Made by a program: the position numbers and the translations under genes
Shown here: positions 35,015-42,592 of the stretch, piece after piece
Position numbering within the stretch: position 1 is the first letter of the stretch
Layout: each line of letters begins with the position of its first letter
Source: an uncultured Lachnospiraceae bacterium
GTDB lineage: Bacteria > Bacillota > Clostridia > Lachnospirales > Lachnospiraceae
Length of the DNA stretch: 64,000 nucleotides
Reading direction: 5' to 3'
Assembly: GCA_902761225.1 (NCBI GenBank)
Contig: CACWJQ010000002.1
Span: forward strand, 1 to 64,000
The notes under the pieces: generated by a model
What the model was told of the DNA's origin: nothing
Database searches by the model: none
Seen by the model: the letters and a program-made list of their open reading frames with translations, nothing else

Positions 35015-37234
35015 TTGAAGATCAACGAACAAAAAGTAAAAAGCTTCATAGATTATTTCTCCTACTGCTTCATAATGTTCACCCTCATAATCTTTTTCAT
35101 GGCTTTTGTGAAGACAGATCACAAGGGAGAAGCTTACATCGGAACCTTTGATTCCGAATACTTTAATTCCGGCTGGACTCTTGAAGCGGGCGGGGCGGTT
35201 TATGATGTGACTCTTCCGGTCACTGCTGATGCCGGAAGGGATGAATGGATCATCATCAGAAACACTTTGCCTGAAGGGATTGAGGATCATGAGACCCTGA
35301 TCTTCCGCACGATGATGGAAGATGTTTATATCTATGTGGACGGTGAGCTGCGCTCAAGCTATTCTTCCGATGGATTTGATTCCATGAGCTATCATCTTCC
35401 CAGTGCATATGTTGCATGCGATATCGGCCCGGAAGATTCGGGGAAGGTCATTGAAGCAAGATTTCTTGTAAAATCCGTAGCCACCGTTGAGTCAGTCCGC
35501 ATCGGTTCCGGTAATAATGCATGGTTTTCCATAATACAGGAGAACATGCTTCTTCTTGCAACGGCCATGATGATCCTTATAACCGGTGTTGCGGTGATCC
35601 TTTTCTATCTCTTTTCCAGAGAACGGTTCAGGATTGACAGGTCCTTTTTTTTTTTTTTTTTTTTTATGGTATCACTTTCCACCTGGATCATCAGTGAGAG
35701 CAGGCTCAGACAGCTGATCTTCGCAAGACCGTCTCTGTCCAATTATTTCACCTTCTTTGCCATAGAGATAACAGGGGTGTTCGTCTGCAGTTATTTCGAT
35801 GAGATACAGGGCAGGGTATATCACAGACTGTACCTGATCTTTGAAGCGCTTATCACACTGCAGATACTGGTTAATCTGGCGTGCGCAGCTTTTGGCATCG
35901 CTGACTTTTTCACCACTCTGCTCATAACCTATATCTGGATAGCTCTGGGCATCATTGCGGTGATATCCACCCTGGTCAGGGATGTCATTCAGAAGAGGAT
36001 ATATAATTATATTGCGATCTTTATCGGAACCTGTGTATTCTTGGTCTGCTGCATAGTTGAGATAGCCACATTTTTCTTTTCAAATATATGGAGCTTCGGA
36101 TTCTTCATATGTGTGGGAATTATGGCGCTTCTTATCACCACCATCGTCCAAACGGCGCTCAGGCAGGAGAAGTACTCCATAGAGCGTGAGCATGAGAAGG
36201 AAGATTCACTTATGAACACCATCGAAGCCATCACCGGAGCTATCGATGCCAAGGATGAATATACCGGTGGACATTCGGAGCGTGTGGGCCTGTATGCCGG
36301 GATGATCGCACGTGAGATGGCAGCGGATTATGATTTTTCCGAAGAGGACATTCTGAGGATCCGCTATATCGGATTCATGCATGACATAGGAAAAATAGGT
36401 GTTGCGGATACGGTTCTGAACAAAGCCGGCAGACTCAATGATGAAGAATTTTCGCTGATGAAAAAGCATGTGGAGATCGGATACGATCTGCTTAAGTCGA
36501 TGGATAATACCATTGAGGGACTTCCTGAGGGTATCAGATATCATCATGAGAAGTTTGACGGAACGGGATATCCCGACGGGCTTGCGGGTACTGAGATACC
36601 GCTTGTTGCCCGTATCCTGTGTGTGGCGGACAGCTTTGACGCAATGACCTCGAACCGTGTCTACAGGAAGCGTCTTACAGATGAAGAGGTTATTGCTGAG
36701 ATAAGGAGATGTTCGGGCAAGCAGTTTGACCCTGCAATAGCGGAGATCTTTACAAGGATGATAGAGCGCGGTGATTTTAAGGTTGCCACCGTTGACGGAA
36801 TGGAGACCAACGAACAGGGCGTTGTCTACAGGTCCTCACTGCTGGAGAGACATCTCCAGATGGATATTAAGGCAGATCCAGACAGAGTCTTCCAGCCCTC
36901 CCATGTGAGGATGATATGTTATGTCATGAAGCTTGCGGAGAAGAACGACAGACGCTTCGATGTATTTTTCGCGGGAGTATTGCCTGAAAAATGCGCGGTG
37001 AACGGAGATGACTGCAAAGAGCATCGGCCCGGAAGGCATGGCGTTACCGGAGAGCTTGAGGAGGCTTTCGATGCCCATATCCGTAAAAATCTGGATATCC
37101 GTGATATTTCCATCGATTACGATATCGAGAGCAATATAATCGTCCTTTTTGACCGTGACGAAAATGGAATGAAGAAGGTCAGGGACGAGATAAAACGCTT
37201 TGATGGCGGCAAAGTCTTTATCCGGGAACTGTAA
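35015..37234 (+). CDS. Membrane HD-GYP phosphodiesterase (putative c-di-GMP)
   Basis: A 739-residue signalling protein: one N-terminal helix, an extracytoplasmic beta domain (about 35-170, 7TMR-DISM-like), six to seven membrane helices (about 180-385), then an HD-GYP domain with His456-Asp457 in MHDIGKIGV and HHEKFDGTGYPDG (about 510-522), and a ~130-residue C-terminal region without a family I recognise. HD-GYP domains hydrolyse cyclic-di-GMP or related dinucleotides. The start is TTG 35015 with AGCAGG 7 bases upstream. A run of 21 T (35645-35665) encodes seven consecutive phenylalanines in a membrane segment; slippage there would switch the gene off. Confidence 0.85.
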   Translation: MKINEQKVKSFIDYFSYCFIMFTLIIFFMAFVKTDHKGEAYIGTFDSEYFNSGWTLEAGGAVYDVTLPVTADAGRDEWIIIRNTLPEGIEDHETLIFRTMMEDVYIYVDGELRSSYSSDGFDSMSYHLPSAYVACDIGPEDSGKVIEARFLVKSVATVESVRIGSGNNAWFSIIQENMLLLATAMMILITGVAVILFYLFSRERFRIDRSFFFFFFFMVSLSTWIISESRLRQLIFARPSLSNYFTFFAIEITGVFVCSYFDEIQGRVYHRLYLIFEALITLQILVNLACAAFGIADFFTTLLITYIWIALGIIAVISTLVRDVIQKRIYNYIAIFIGTCVFLVCCIVEIATFFFSNIWSFGFFICVGIMALLITTIVQTALRQEKYSIEREHEKEDSLMNTIEAITGAIDAKDEYTGGHSERVGLYAGMIAREMAADYDFSEEDILRIRYIGFMHDIGKIGVADTVLNKAGRLNDEEFSLMKKHVEIGYDLLKSMDNTIEGLPEGIRYHHEKFDGTGYPDGLAGTEIPLVARILCVADSFDAMTSNRVYRKRLTDEEVIAEIRRCSGKQFDPAIAEIFTRMIERGDFKVATVDGMETNEQGVVYRSSLLERHLQMDIKADPDRVFQPSHVRMICYVMKLAEKNDRRFDVFFAGVLPEKCAVNGDDCKEHRPGRHGVTGELEEAFDAHIRKNLDIRDISIDYDIESNIIVLFDRDENGMKKVRDEIKRFDGGKVFIREL
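35645..35665 (+). repeat. Poly-T tract of 21 bases inside the HD-GYP gene
   Basis: Twenty-one uninterrupted T encode Phe x7 directly before an ATG codon in a predicted membrane helix. The length is in frame here. Such a long homopolymer is prone to slipped-strand mispairing and also to sequencing error, so the true length in the population may vary. Confidence 0.9.
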
Positions 37235-37269
37235 TTTTCTCCTAAGGCAAAAAATGAAGTGGATTTCGC

Positions 37270-37298
37270 AAAAGGCGGTCTGTAAGACCGTCTTTTTC
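37270..37298 (+). terminator. Intrinsic terminator after the HD-GYP gene
   Basis: A 12-pair stem (AAAAGGCGGTCT with AGACCGTCTTTT, one G-U) closes a 3-base loop and runs into TTTTTC. It lies 36 bases after the stop. Confidence 0.85.
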
Positions 37299-37412
37299 TA
37301 TGCTAAAATATATATTGTTGTAGTCTGGGGTCTGCGGGTTTTCAGTAAGAAAAGAGTCAGATGCCCCGGGCCGGAATCAAATAAACGCGCTATGCGCAGA
37401 AAAGAGGAAATC

Positions 37413-38891
37413 ATGCTTTATATCGGAATCGATCTCGGTACATCAGCTGTCAAGCTCCTTCTCCTTTCATCTGAAGGAAAGATCGTAAATATGGTCTCAA
37501 GGGAGTATCCCCTTTCCTTCCCTCATCCCGGATGGTCTGAGCAGAATCCTGCAGACTGGTTTGAGCAGTCCATGGAAGGCGTTAAGGAACTTCTGAAGGG
37601 TCAGGATGCATCACAGGTTGCCGGAATCTCTTTCGGCGGACAGATGCACGGCCTTGTTATCCTTGATGAGAATGATAACATCATCCGTCCCGCTATTCTC
37701 TGGAATGACGGACGTACCGGAGCTGAAACCGATTATCTTAATAACGAGATCGGAAAGGCTAAACTCACAGAACTCACCGGTAATATCGCATTCCCCGGCT
37801 TCACCGCTCCCAAGATCCTCTGGGTCAAGAAGAACGAGCCCGATAATTTTGCGAAGATCGCCAAGATCATGCTCCCCAAGGATTACCTTGCTTACAAGCT
37901 TACCGGAGTTCATGCCACCGACGTTTCGGATGCATCCGGAATGCTTCTTTTCGACGTTAAGAACCGCACCTGGTCCAAGGAAATGTGCGATATCTGCGGC
38001 GTAAAGGAATCACAGCTTGCCAAGGTATTTGAATCCTATGAGTCCATCGGAACCGTTAAGGCTGATATCGCTGCAGAGCTTGGTATCCCTGAGACCACCA
38101 TCGTGGCAGCAGGCGCAGGCGATAACGCTGCAGCTGCTGTTGGAACAGGAACCGTAGGTGACAATGCCTGCAACATCTCCCTCGGAACTTCAGGAACTCT
38201 GTTCATCTCTTCCAAGAATTACGGTGTGGATGCCAATAATGCTCTTCACTCATTCGACCATGCGGACGGAACCTACCACATCATGGGATGCATGCTCAGT
38301 GCAGCTTCCTGTAACAAGTGGTGGGAGGACGGTATTATCGGAACCAAGGATTATGCTGAGGAGCAGAAGGCTATTACAAAGCTTGGCGAGAATAATACCT
38401 ATTTCCTGCCTTATCTCATGGGTGAAAGATCACCTCATAACAATCCCGATGCAAGAGGAACCTTCATCGGTATGACCATGGACACCTCCCGCGCAGATAT
38501 GACCCAGGCAGTTCTCGAAGGCGTGGCGTTCGCATTCCGTGACATGATGGAAGCTGCAAGAAGCATCGGTATCAATCCTGAGAGATCCAAGATCTGCGGC
38601 GGCGGTGCAAAGAGCCCTCTCTGGAGAAAGATCATGGCTAATGTTCTTAACGTTAAGATCGATATCCTTGAGGTTGAAGAAGGTCCTTCACTCGGCGGTG
38701 CGATGCTCGCATGCGTTGCAGCAGGAGAGTATAAGAATGTTGAGGAGATCGCTGCCAAGGTTGTAAAGGTAGTGGATACTGTTGAGCCCGACAGCGAGCT
38801 TGTTGCAAAGTATGAGAAGAAGTACCGGGTATACAAGTCACTGTATCCTCAGTGCAAGTCACTTTACGATAATATCGTAGCTGCTCAGTAA
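37413..38891 (+). CDS. xylB: Xylulokinase (FGGY carbohydrate kinase)
   Basis: Phosphorylates D-xylulose to xylulose-5-phosphate. The 492 residues show the actin-like phosphate-1 motif YIGIDLGTSAVKLLLL, AGISFGGQMHGLV, ILWNDGRT, and the C-terminal ICGGGAKSPLWRKIMANV that is the FGGY signature. MHGLV and SFGGQMHGLVILD are typical of xylulokinase over glycerol kinase. ATG 37413 has an AAAGAGGA ribosome site; an in-frame GTG/ATG upstream would read through the terminator stem, so it is rejected. No xylose isomerase is in the window. The codon use is that of a well-expressed gene. Confidence 0.92.
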   Translation: MLYIGIDLGTSAVKLLLLSSEGKIVNMVSREYPLSFPHPGWSEQNPADWFEQSMEGVKELLKGQDASQVAGISFGGQMHGLVILDENDNIIRPAILWNDGRTGAETDYLNNEIGKAKLTELTGNIAFPGFTAPKILWVKKNEPDNFAKIAKIMLPKDYLAYKLTGVHATDVSDASGMLLFDVKNRTWSKEMCDICGVKESQLAKVFESYESIGTVKADIAAELGIPETTIVAAGAGDNAAAAVGTGTVGDNACNISLGTSGTLFISSKNYGVDANNALHSFDHADGTYHIMGCMLSAASCNKWWEDGIIGTKDYAEEQKAITKLGENNTYFLPYLMGERSPHNNPDARGTFIGMTMDTSRADMTQAVLEGVAFAFRDMMEAARSIGINPERSKICGGGAKSPLWRKIMANVLNVKIDILEVEEGPSLGGAMLACVAAGEYKNVEEIAAKVVKVVDTVEPDSELVAKYEKKYRVYKSLYPQCKSLYDNIVAAQ

Positions 38892-38902
38892 AGACATTAC
38901 AC

Positions 38903-38935
38903 AGGCTGCCTGCGATGAATATTCTCAGGCAGCCT
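38903..38935 (+). terminator. Hairpin after xylB
   Basis: AGGCTGCCTG pairs exactly with CAGGCAGCCT across 13 bases. There is no T-run afterwards (TGAAAAATAAG), so it may be a weak terminator or an mRNA 3'-end stabiliser. Confidence 0.55.
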
Positions 38936-39026
38936 TGAAAAATAAGATCCGACGTTGTGCATGAAACATGGAAATTGTCGCAGGTGAACCGATATCACTT
39001 ACGACGCTTACTTACAGGGGGTAATC

Positions 39027-39650
39027 ATGAAATACGGAATCGGAGATATACTGAAGGTTAAGGTGGGCAATATCATCCTGTTTTTTATCGGATGTGTCTG
39101 TCTGATCGTGGGTCTTATGTTCATGACCCATATCCTGAGCCTTGACATTGTCAACAATATGCTGGGTGCCGAGAGGTTCAAGGAAGGGTCGGAAGCGGTA
39201 TTTTTGCTTATAGGCGGCCTGATATTTCTTATCTTTGCACTTATTTTCTTCTCGGATCTTGCGGGATATTCCAAGATGAAAAAGAAGATCGATGCCATCG
39301 GAGCCGATAAGGTTCTCGACCAGATCAACAATCATCTTCTTTATCTGGGAAAAAATTCTTCCAAAAAACCTGCGTGCTTTTTTACGGAAGAGTATATTGT
39401 GAGCATTTCCAACGACATCATCCCGATGAAGGATGTTGTCTGGACATATGTTCATTACCAGAACAACAGTCCTTTCTACACGCTCAAGCTTATCGAGGGG
39501 AGGGAGTTCCGCCCCGGAGTTACGGCTTATAATGATGGAAACAAGCCCTGTGATGAGGCCATAAGGAAGGTTAACAGCAATCTTCTCGTAGGTTATTCCA
39601 AAGAAAATGCTGCAGCCTACAAAGCCATCGTAAAAGCACATAAGAGATGA
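39027..39650 (+). CDS. Two-helix membrane protein of unknown function
   Basis: I do not recognise the family. The 207 residues have two membrane helices (IILFFIGCVCLIVGLMFMTH at about 16-35, and AVFLLIGGLIFLIFALIFFSDL at about 57-78) followed by a cytoplasmic domain of ~125 residues with the pattern CFFTEEYIVSISNDIIPMKDVVWTYVHYQ, reminiscent of PH-like domains of small Firmicutes membrane proteins. Start ATG 39027 has AGGGGG upstream. It stands alone, with a hairpin on each side. Confidence 0.6.
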   Translation: MKYGIGDILKVKVGNIILFFIGCVCLIVGLMFMTHILSLDIVNNMLGAERFKEGSEAVFLLIGGLIFLIFALIFFSDLAGYSKMKKKIDAIGADKVLDQINNHLLYLGKNSSKKPACFFTEEYIVSISNDIIPMKDVVWTYVHYQNNSPFYTLKLIEGREFRPGVTAYNDGNKPCDEAIRKVNSNLLVGYSKENAAAYKAIVKAHKR

Positions 39651-39656
39651 TCCAAG

Positions 39657-39684
39657 GACCTCCGCTCCCCGCGGAGGTCTTATA
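39657..39684 (+). terminator. Hairpin terminator after the two-helix membrane protein
   Basis: GACCTCCGC-TCCCC-GCGGAGGTC, an exact 9-bp stem with a 5-base loop, 7 bases after the stop, followed by TTATAAATT. The tail is short of T, so termination efficiency is uncertain. Confidence 0.65.
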
Positions 39685-39689
39685 AATTG

Positions 39690-39712
39690 TATCAAAGCGT
39701 CATGCTTTGATA
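39690..39712. promoter_or_regulatory. Palindrome TATCAAAGC-N5-GCTTTGATA, possible operator
   Basis: An exact 9-base inverted repeat whose right arm contains the -35 hexamer TTGATA of a predicted promoter for the antiporter gene. The arrangement is what one expects of a repressor operator; no regulator gene is close by, and I do not recognise the motif. Confidence 0.5.
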
Positions 39713-39735
39713 TGGATGTTCATGGCTGGTATAAC
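39707..39735 (+). promoter_or_regulatory. Promoter for the antiporter-trkA-feoB group
   Basis: TTGATA (39707-39712), a 17-base spacer and TATAAC (39730-39735) with a TGG extension. A second extended -10, TGGTATAAT, lies at 39767-39775, so two start sites are possible in the 197-base interval, which otherwise holds no gene. Confidence 0.6.
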
Positions 39736-39847
39736 GGTTGCAAAAGATGCTATAAAGGCGTGAACATGGTATAATAAATCAGTTATGCGATGGCTTTGAT
39801 CTATTGATCTTACACGAAGTTTTTCGTTACGGACAAGGTGATTTCTT

Positions 39848-41146
39848 ATGAGTATATTGTATTTTCTGATCATAATCCTGATCTTCATAGTGATGATCGG
39901 CATACTGAATGAGAGATTCTTTCACATTCAGTCCGATATCGCTCTTATTCTTTTTTCATTTGTCATATCCCTTGTGCTGCTGATAGTCAGCAGATTTGCA
40001 GGGATCGATTCCATCAGTGAATTCGTGAACGGCCTCGGAGATTTCGGGTTTGAGGAGTATCTGATGGACGGCGTGCTCTGCTTCATGCTTTTTTCCGGGG
40101 CAAGCAAGGTCAATATACTCAAGTTCAGGGAGAATGTCCGTGCCATCAGTCTTCTTGCACTTCTTACTACCGGCATTTCATCGGTTTTCTACGGTGGAGT
40201 ATTTTACCTTGTGTCATCGCTTTTTGGTCTTAACATGGATATTCTGACATGCATACTGCTCGGATGTGTCGTATCACCCACGGACCCCATAGCAGCCACA
40301 GGAATACTCAACAAGATCGGGCTTTCCAAGAATGTATGCTCGGTCATTGAGAATGAGTCCCTGTTTAACGATGGTACCGGTGTAACACTCTTCATTTTTG
40401 TCAGAAGTCTTGTGGTGCACAGCGGCGACAGCAACTTTGCCGTGCTGATGATAAAGGAGATCCTTGGTGCCGCGGCGGTTGCTCTTGCTGTTTCGTTCCT
40501 GTTCTTCAAACTCATGGAGATCACCAGAGATCCCATCAAGTATATCCTGATATCGCTTCTGGATGTATCCCTTGTTTACCTCATCTGCGAGCATCTGGGA
40601 TTTTCCGGAGTCATTGCTTCCGTTGTGTGCGGAATGTATTTTTCGGTTTCCTATTCCAAGATAGAGAGAAGAGTAATGGTCATAGATCCCAAGGAACTGT
40701 ACAAGGATTTCTGGGAGATAGTAGAAAGCCTTCTCAATGCCATACTGTTTGTGATGATCGGTCTGATGGTTCTGGGTATTGTTGTGAGTAAGCACATTCT
40801 GATAATCATACCTGCAGCGATACTTATCAACGTCCTTGCCAGATCCTTCGGTGTGTTCATAAGCAGCATACTTACCGGCAAAAAGAATATTCCCGGTAAC
40901 TATAACACATTTGAATACGTGACACTTATGACATGGAGCGCACTTAAAGGCGGACTTTCCCTGGCACTTGCCATCAGCACGAAGGAGTTCCTTCCCGATG
41001 ACATATATCATATTTTCATTAATGTGACCTATATAACCATATTTTTTACTGTTCTTGTCCAGGGGCTTACGGTCAAGAAAGTATATTTTGCACTGGAAAA
41101 GCACAAGACCGGAAGAATGCTGAAGATACGACAGAAGACGAAATGA
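39848..41146 (+). CDS. Cation:proton antiporter (CPA1/NhaP family)
   Basis: An integral membrane antiporter of 432 residues with about 12 helices that exchanges Na+ or K+ for H+. Helpful segments are GCVVSPTDPIAATGIL and ENESLFNDGTGVTLF, the two conserved CPA1 stretches with the ion-binding Asp residues (TDP and FNDG), and ALKGGLSLALAIS near the C-terminus. It lacks the long cytoplasmic tail of some relatives. A TrkA-type RCK protein follows after 35 bases, which suggests that the antiporter might be gated by it. Ion specificity is not readable. Confidence 0.88.
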   Translation: MSILYFLIIILIFIVMIGILNERFFHIQSDIALILFSFVISLVLLIVSRFAGIDSISEFVNGLGDFGFEEYLMDGVLCFMLFSGASKVNILKFRENVRAISLLALLTTGISSVFYGGVFYLVSSLFGLNMDILTCILLGCVVSPTDPIAATGILNKIGLSKNVCSVIENESLFNDGTGVTLFIFVRSLVVHSGDSNFAVLMIKEILGAAAVALAVSFLFFKLMEITRDPIKYILISLLDVSLVYLICEHLGFSGVIASVVCGMYFSVSYSKIERRVMVIDPKELYKDFWEIVESLLNAILFVMIGLMVLGIVVSKHILIIIPAAILINVLARSFGVFISSILTGKKNIPGNYNTFEYVTLMTWSALKGGLSLALAISTKEFLPDDIYHIFINVTYITIFFTVLVQGLTVKKVYFALEKHKTGRMLKIRQKTK

Positions 41147-41181
41147 CACCGCGTCATGTAAGATACTGAAAGGAAGATTTT

Positions 41182-42549
41182 ATGAAGATTATAATCGTCG
41201 GTTCCGGACGTACCGGAAGATCTCTTATAGAAGCTCTTTCCGAGAAAAATTATGACATCACCGTCATAGATAAGGTGAAGAGTATTGTTGACGATATTAC
41301 CGATAAGTACAATGTCAGCGGTGTGGTGGGAAGCGGTGCCTCCAAGGATACACTTCTTAAGGCCGGTGCGGATACTGCGGATGTCCTGATAGCACTGACT
41401 CCCGTTGACGAGATCAATATACTCAGCTGTGTACAGGCTAAGGCTGTGGGAACGGTCAGGACTGTGGCCAGGGTATTTCAGCCTGACTTTGCCGCAGAGC
41501 GCAAGACTCTTGAGAAGGAACAGGGTATAGATTATATATTCAATCCCAAATATGATATGGCAGAAGAGTCTGCACGCAGCATAGGTCTCCCCGGAACGGT
41601 CAAGCCCGAGGGACTCTTCGGAGGGCGCGTACAGATCGTTACCGTCACAGTTGTTCCCGATTCTCCGCTCTGCGGAAAGAGTCTTTTTGAGGTCAGAAAG
41701 GAAGTGGACGAACCCTTCCTTATGACCACGGTACTCAGGGACGGAAAGCTGGTTGTTCCCGACGGTCAGTTTAAGATAGAACCCGGTGACAGCATAGGTA
41801 TCGCTGCCAAGAACGACAGGATCAAGAACATTCTCCAGAAGATAGGCATAGTTAAGACAAGTGCCAGAAAGGTCATGATCGTTGGAGGCGGTATCACTGC
41901 CGAATATCTGATCGAAATGCTCCTTGCCGAAAGGAAGGATATAACAGTTATAGAATCAGACCTTGAAAGATGCCGCACTCTCATGGAGAAGTATCCCAGT
42001 GTCAAGGTGTCATACGGAGTCGGGGAGATGAGCGAGATCCTTGAGGATGAAAATATCGCTGCCATGGATGCCCTCTGTTCCCTCACGGATGCCGATGAGA
42101 CCAATCTTGTTACCAGCATGTATGCATGGTCAAGGAATGTTCCCTCCATACTGACAAGGATAGACTCTCCCGGACATCTTAAGCTCCTTCACAGGATCAA
42201 TCTTGATATCACGCTGTCCTCTTCTGAGATATCGGTGTATAAACTGATACGCTTTGTGCACAATCAGGAGGCCGGAGATGCTCCCAATGAGATAGAAAAG
42301 TACAGCACTGTGGCGGATGGCAAGGGAGAGGTCCTTCAGTTCACTGCAGGAAGTGATTTTTCGAAGAAGGATGTTCAGTTTAAGGATCCTTCCTTTAAGC
42401 TCAGGAAAAATGTGCTTGTGGCTTCCATTATCAGAGGCGATGAACTGATAATCCCGGGAGGCCTTGACAGTATCAGGGAGGGTGACAGGGTTATAATCGT
42501 CTCTGATAAGAAGCATCATGTTGAGAGACTGAATGAGATATTTCAGTGA
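41182..42549 (+). CDS. trkA: TrkA-type RCK regulatory protein
   Basis: A 455-residue cytoplasmic protein with two RCK_N/RCK_C repeats. The first NAD-binding motif is IIIVGSGRTGRSLIEAL (residues 7-12 glycine loop), and the second starts near KVMIVGGGITAEYLIEML; each is followed by a smaller RCK_C domain (ALKDG-like LRDGKLVVPDG and IIRGDELIIPGG). TrkA normally controls TrkH/TrkG potassium channels. No TrkH is in the window; the neighbour is a CPA1 antiporter, so its partner is uncertain. GGAAGATTTTATG provides the ribosome site. Confidence 0.9.
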   Translation: MKIIIVGSGRTGRSLIEALSEKNYDITVIDKVKSIVDDITDKYNVSGVVGSGASKDTLLKAGADTADVLIALTPVDEINILSCVQAKAVGTVRTVARVFQPDFAAERKTLEKEQGIDYIFNPKYDMAEESARSIGLPGTVKPEGLFGGRVQIVTVTVVPDSPLCGKSLFEVRKEVDEPFLMTTVLRDGKLVVPDGQFKIEPGDSIGIAAKNDRIKNILQKIGIVKTSARKVMIVGGGITAEYLIEMLLAERKDITVIESDLERCRTLMEKYPSVKVSYGVGEMSEILEDENIAAMDALCSLTDADETNLVTSMYAWSRNVPSILTRIDSPGHLKLLHRINLDITLSSSEISVYKLIRFVHNQEAGDAPNEIEKYSTVADGKGEVLQFTAGSDFSKKDVQFKDPSFKLRKNVLVASIIRGDELIIPGGLDSIREGDRVIIVSDKKHHVERLNEIFQ

Positions 42550-42592
42550 CAGTATCGCCAATATATCTGAAAGCATTGGATGAAGCAGGGCA

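Noticed and set aside
37200-37412. An N-terminal extension of xylulokinase reaching back over the HD-GYP stop
   Set aside because: It would read through the intrinsic terminator at 37270-37298 and adds no family residues; ATG 37413 has a good ribosome site.
40274-41149. A 291-codon minus-strand frame opposite the antiporter
   Set aside because: The plus-strand antiporter is a full-length family member; the minus frame is His/Tyr/Asn-rich without motifs.
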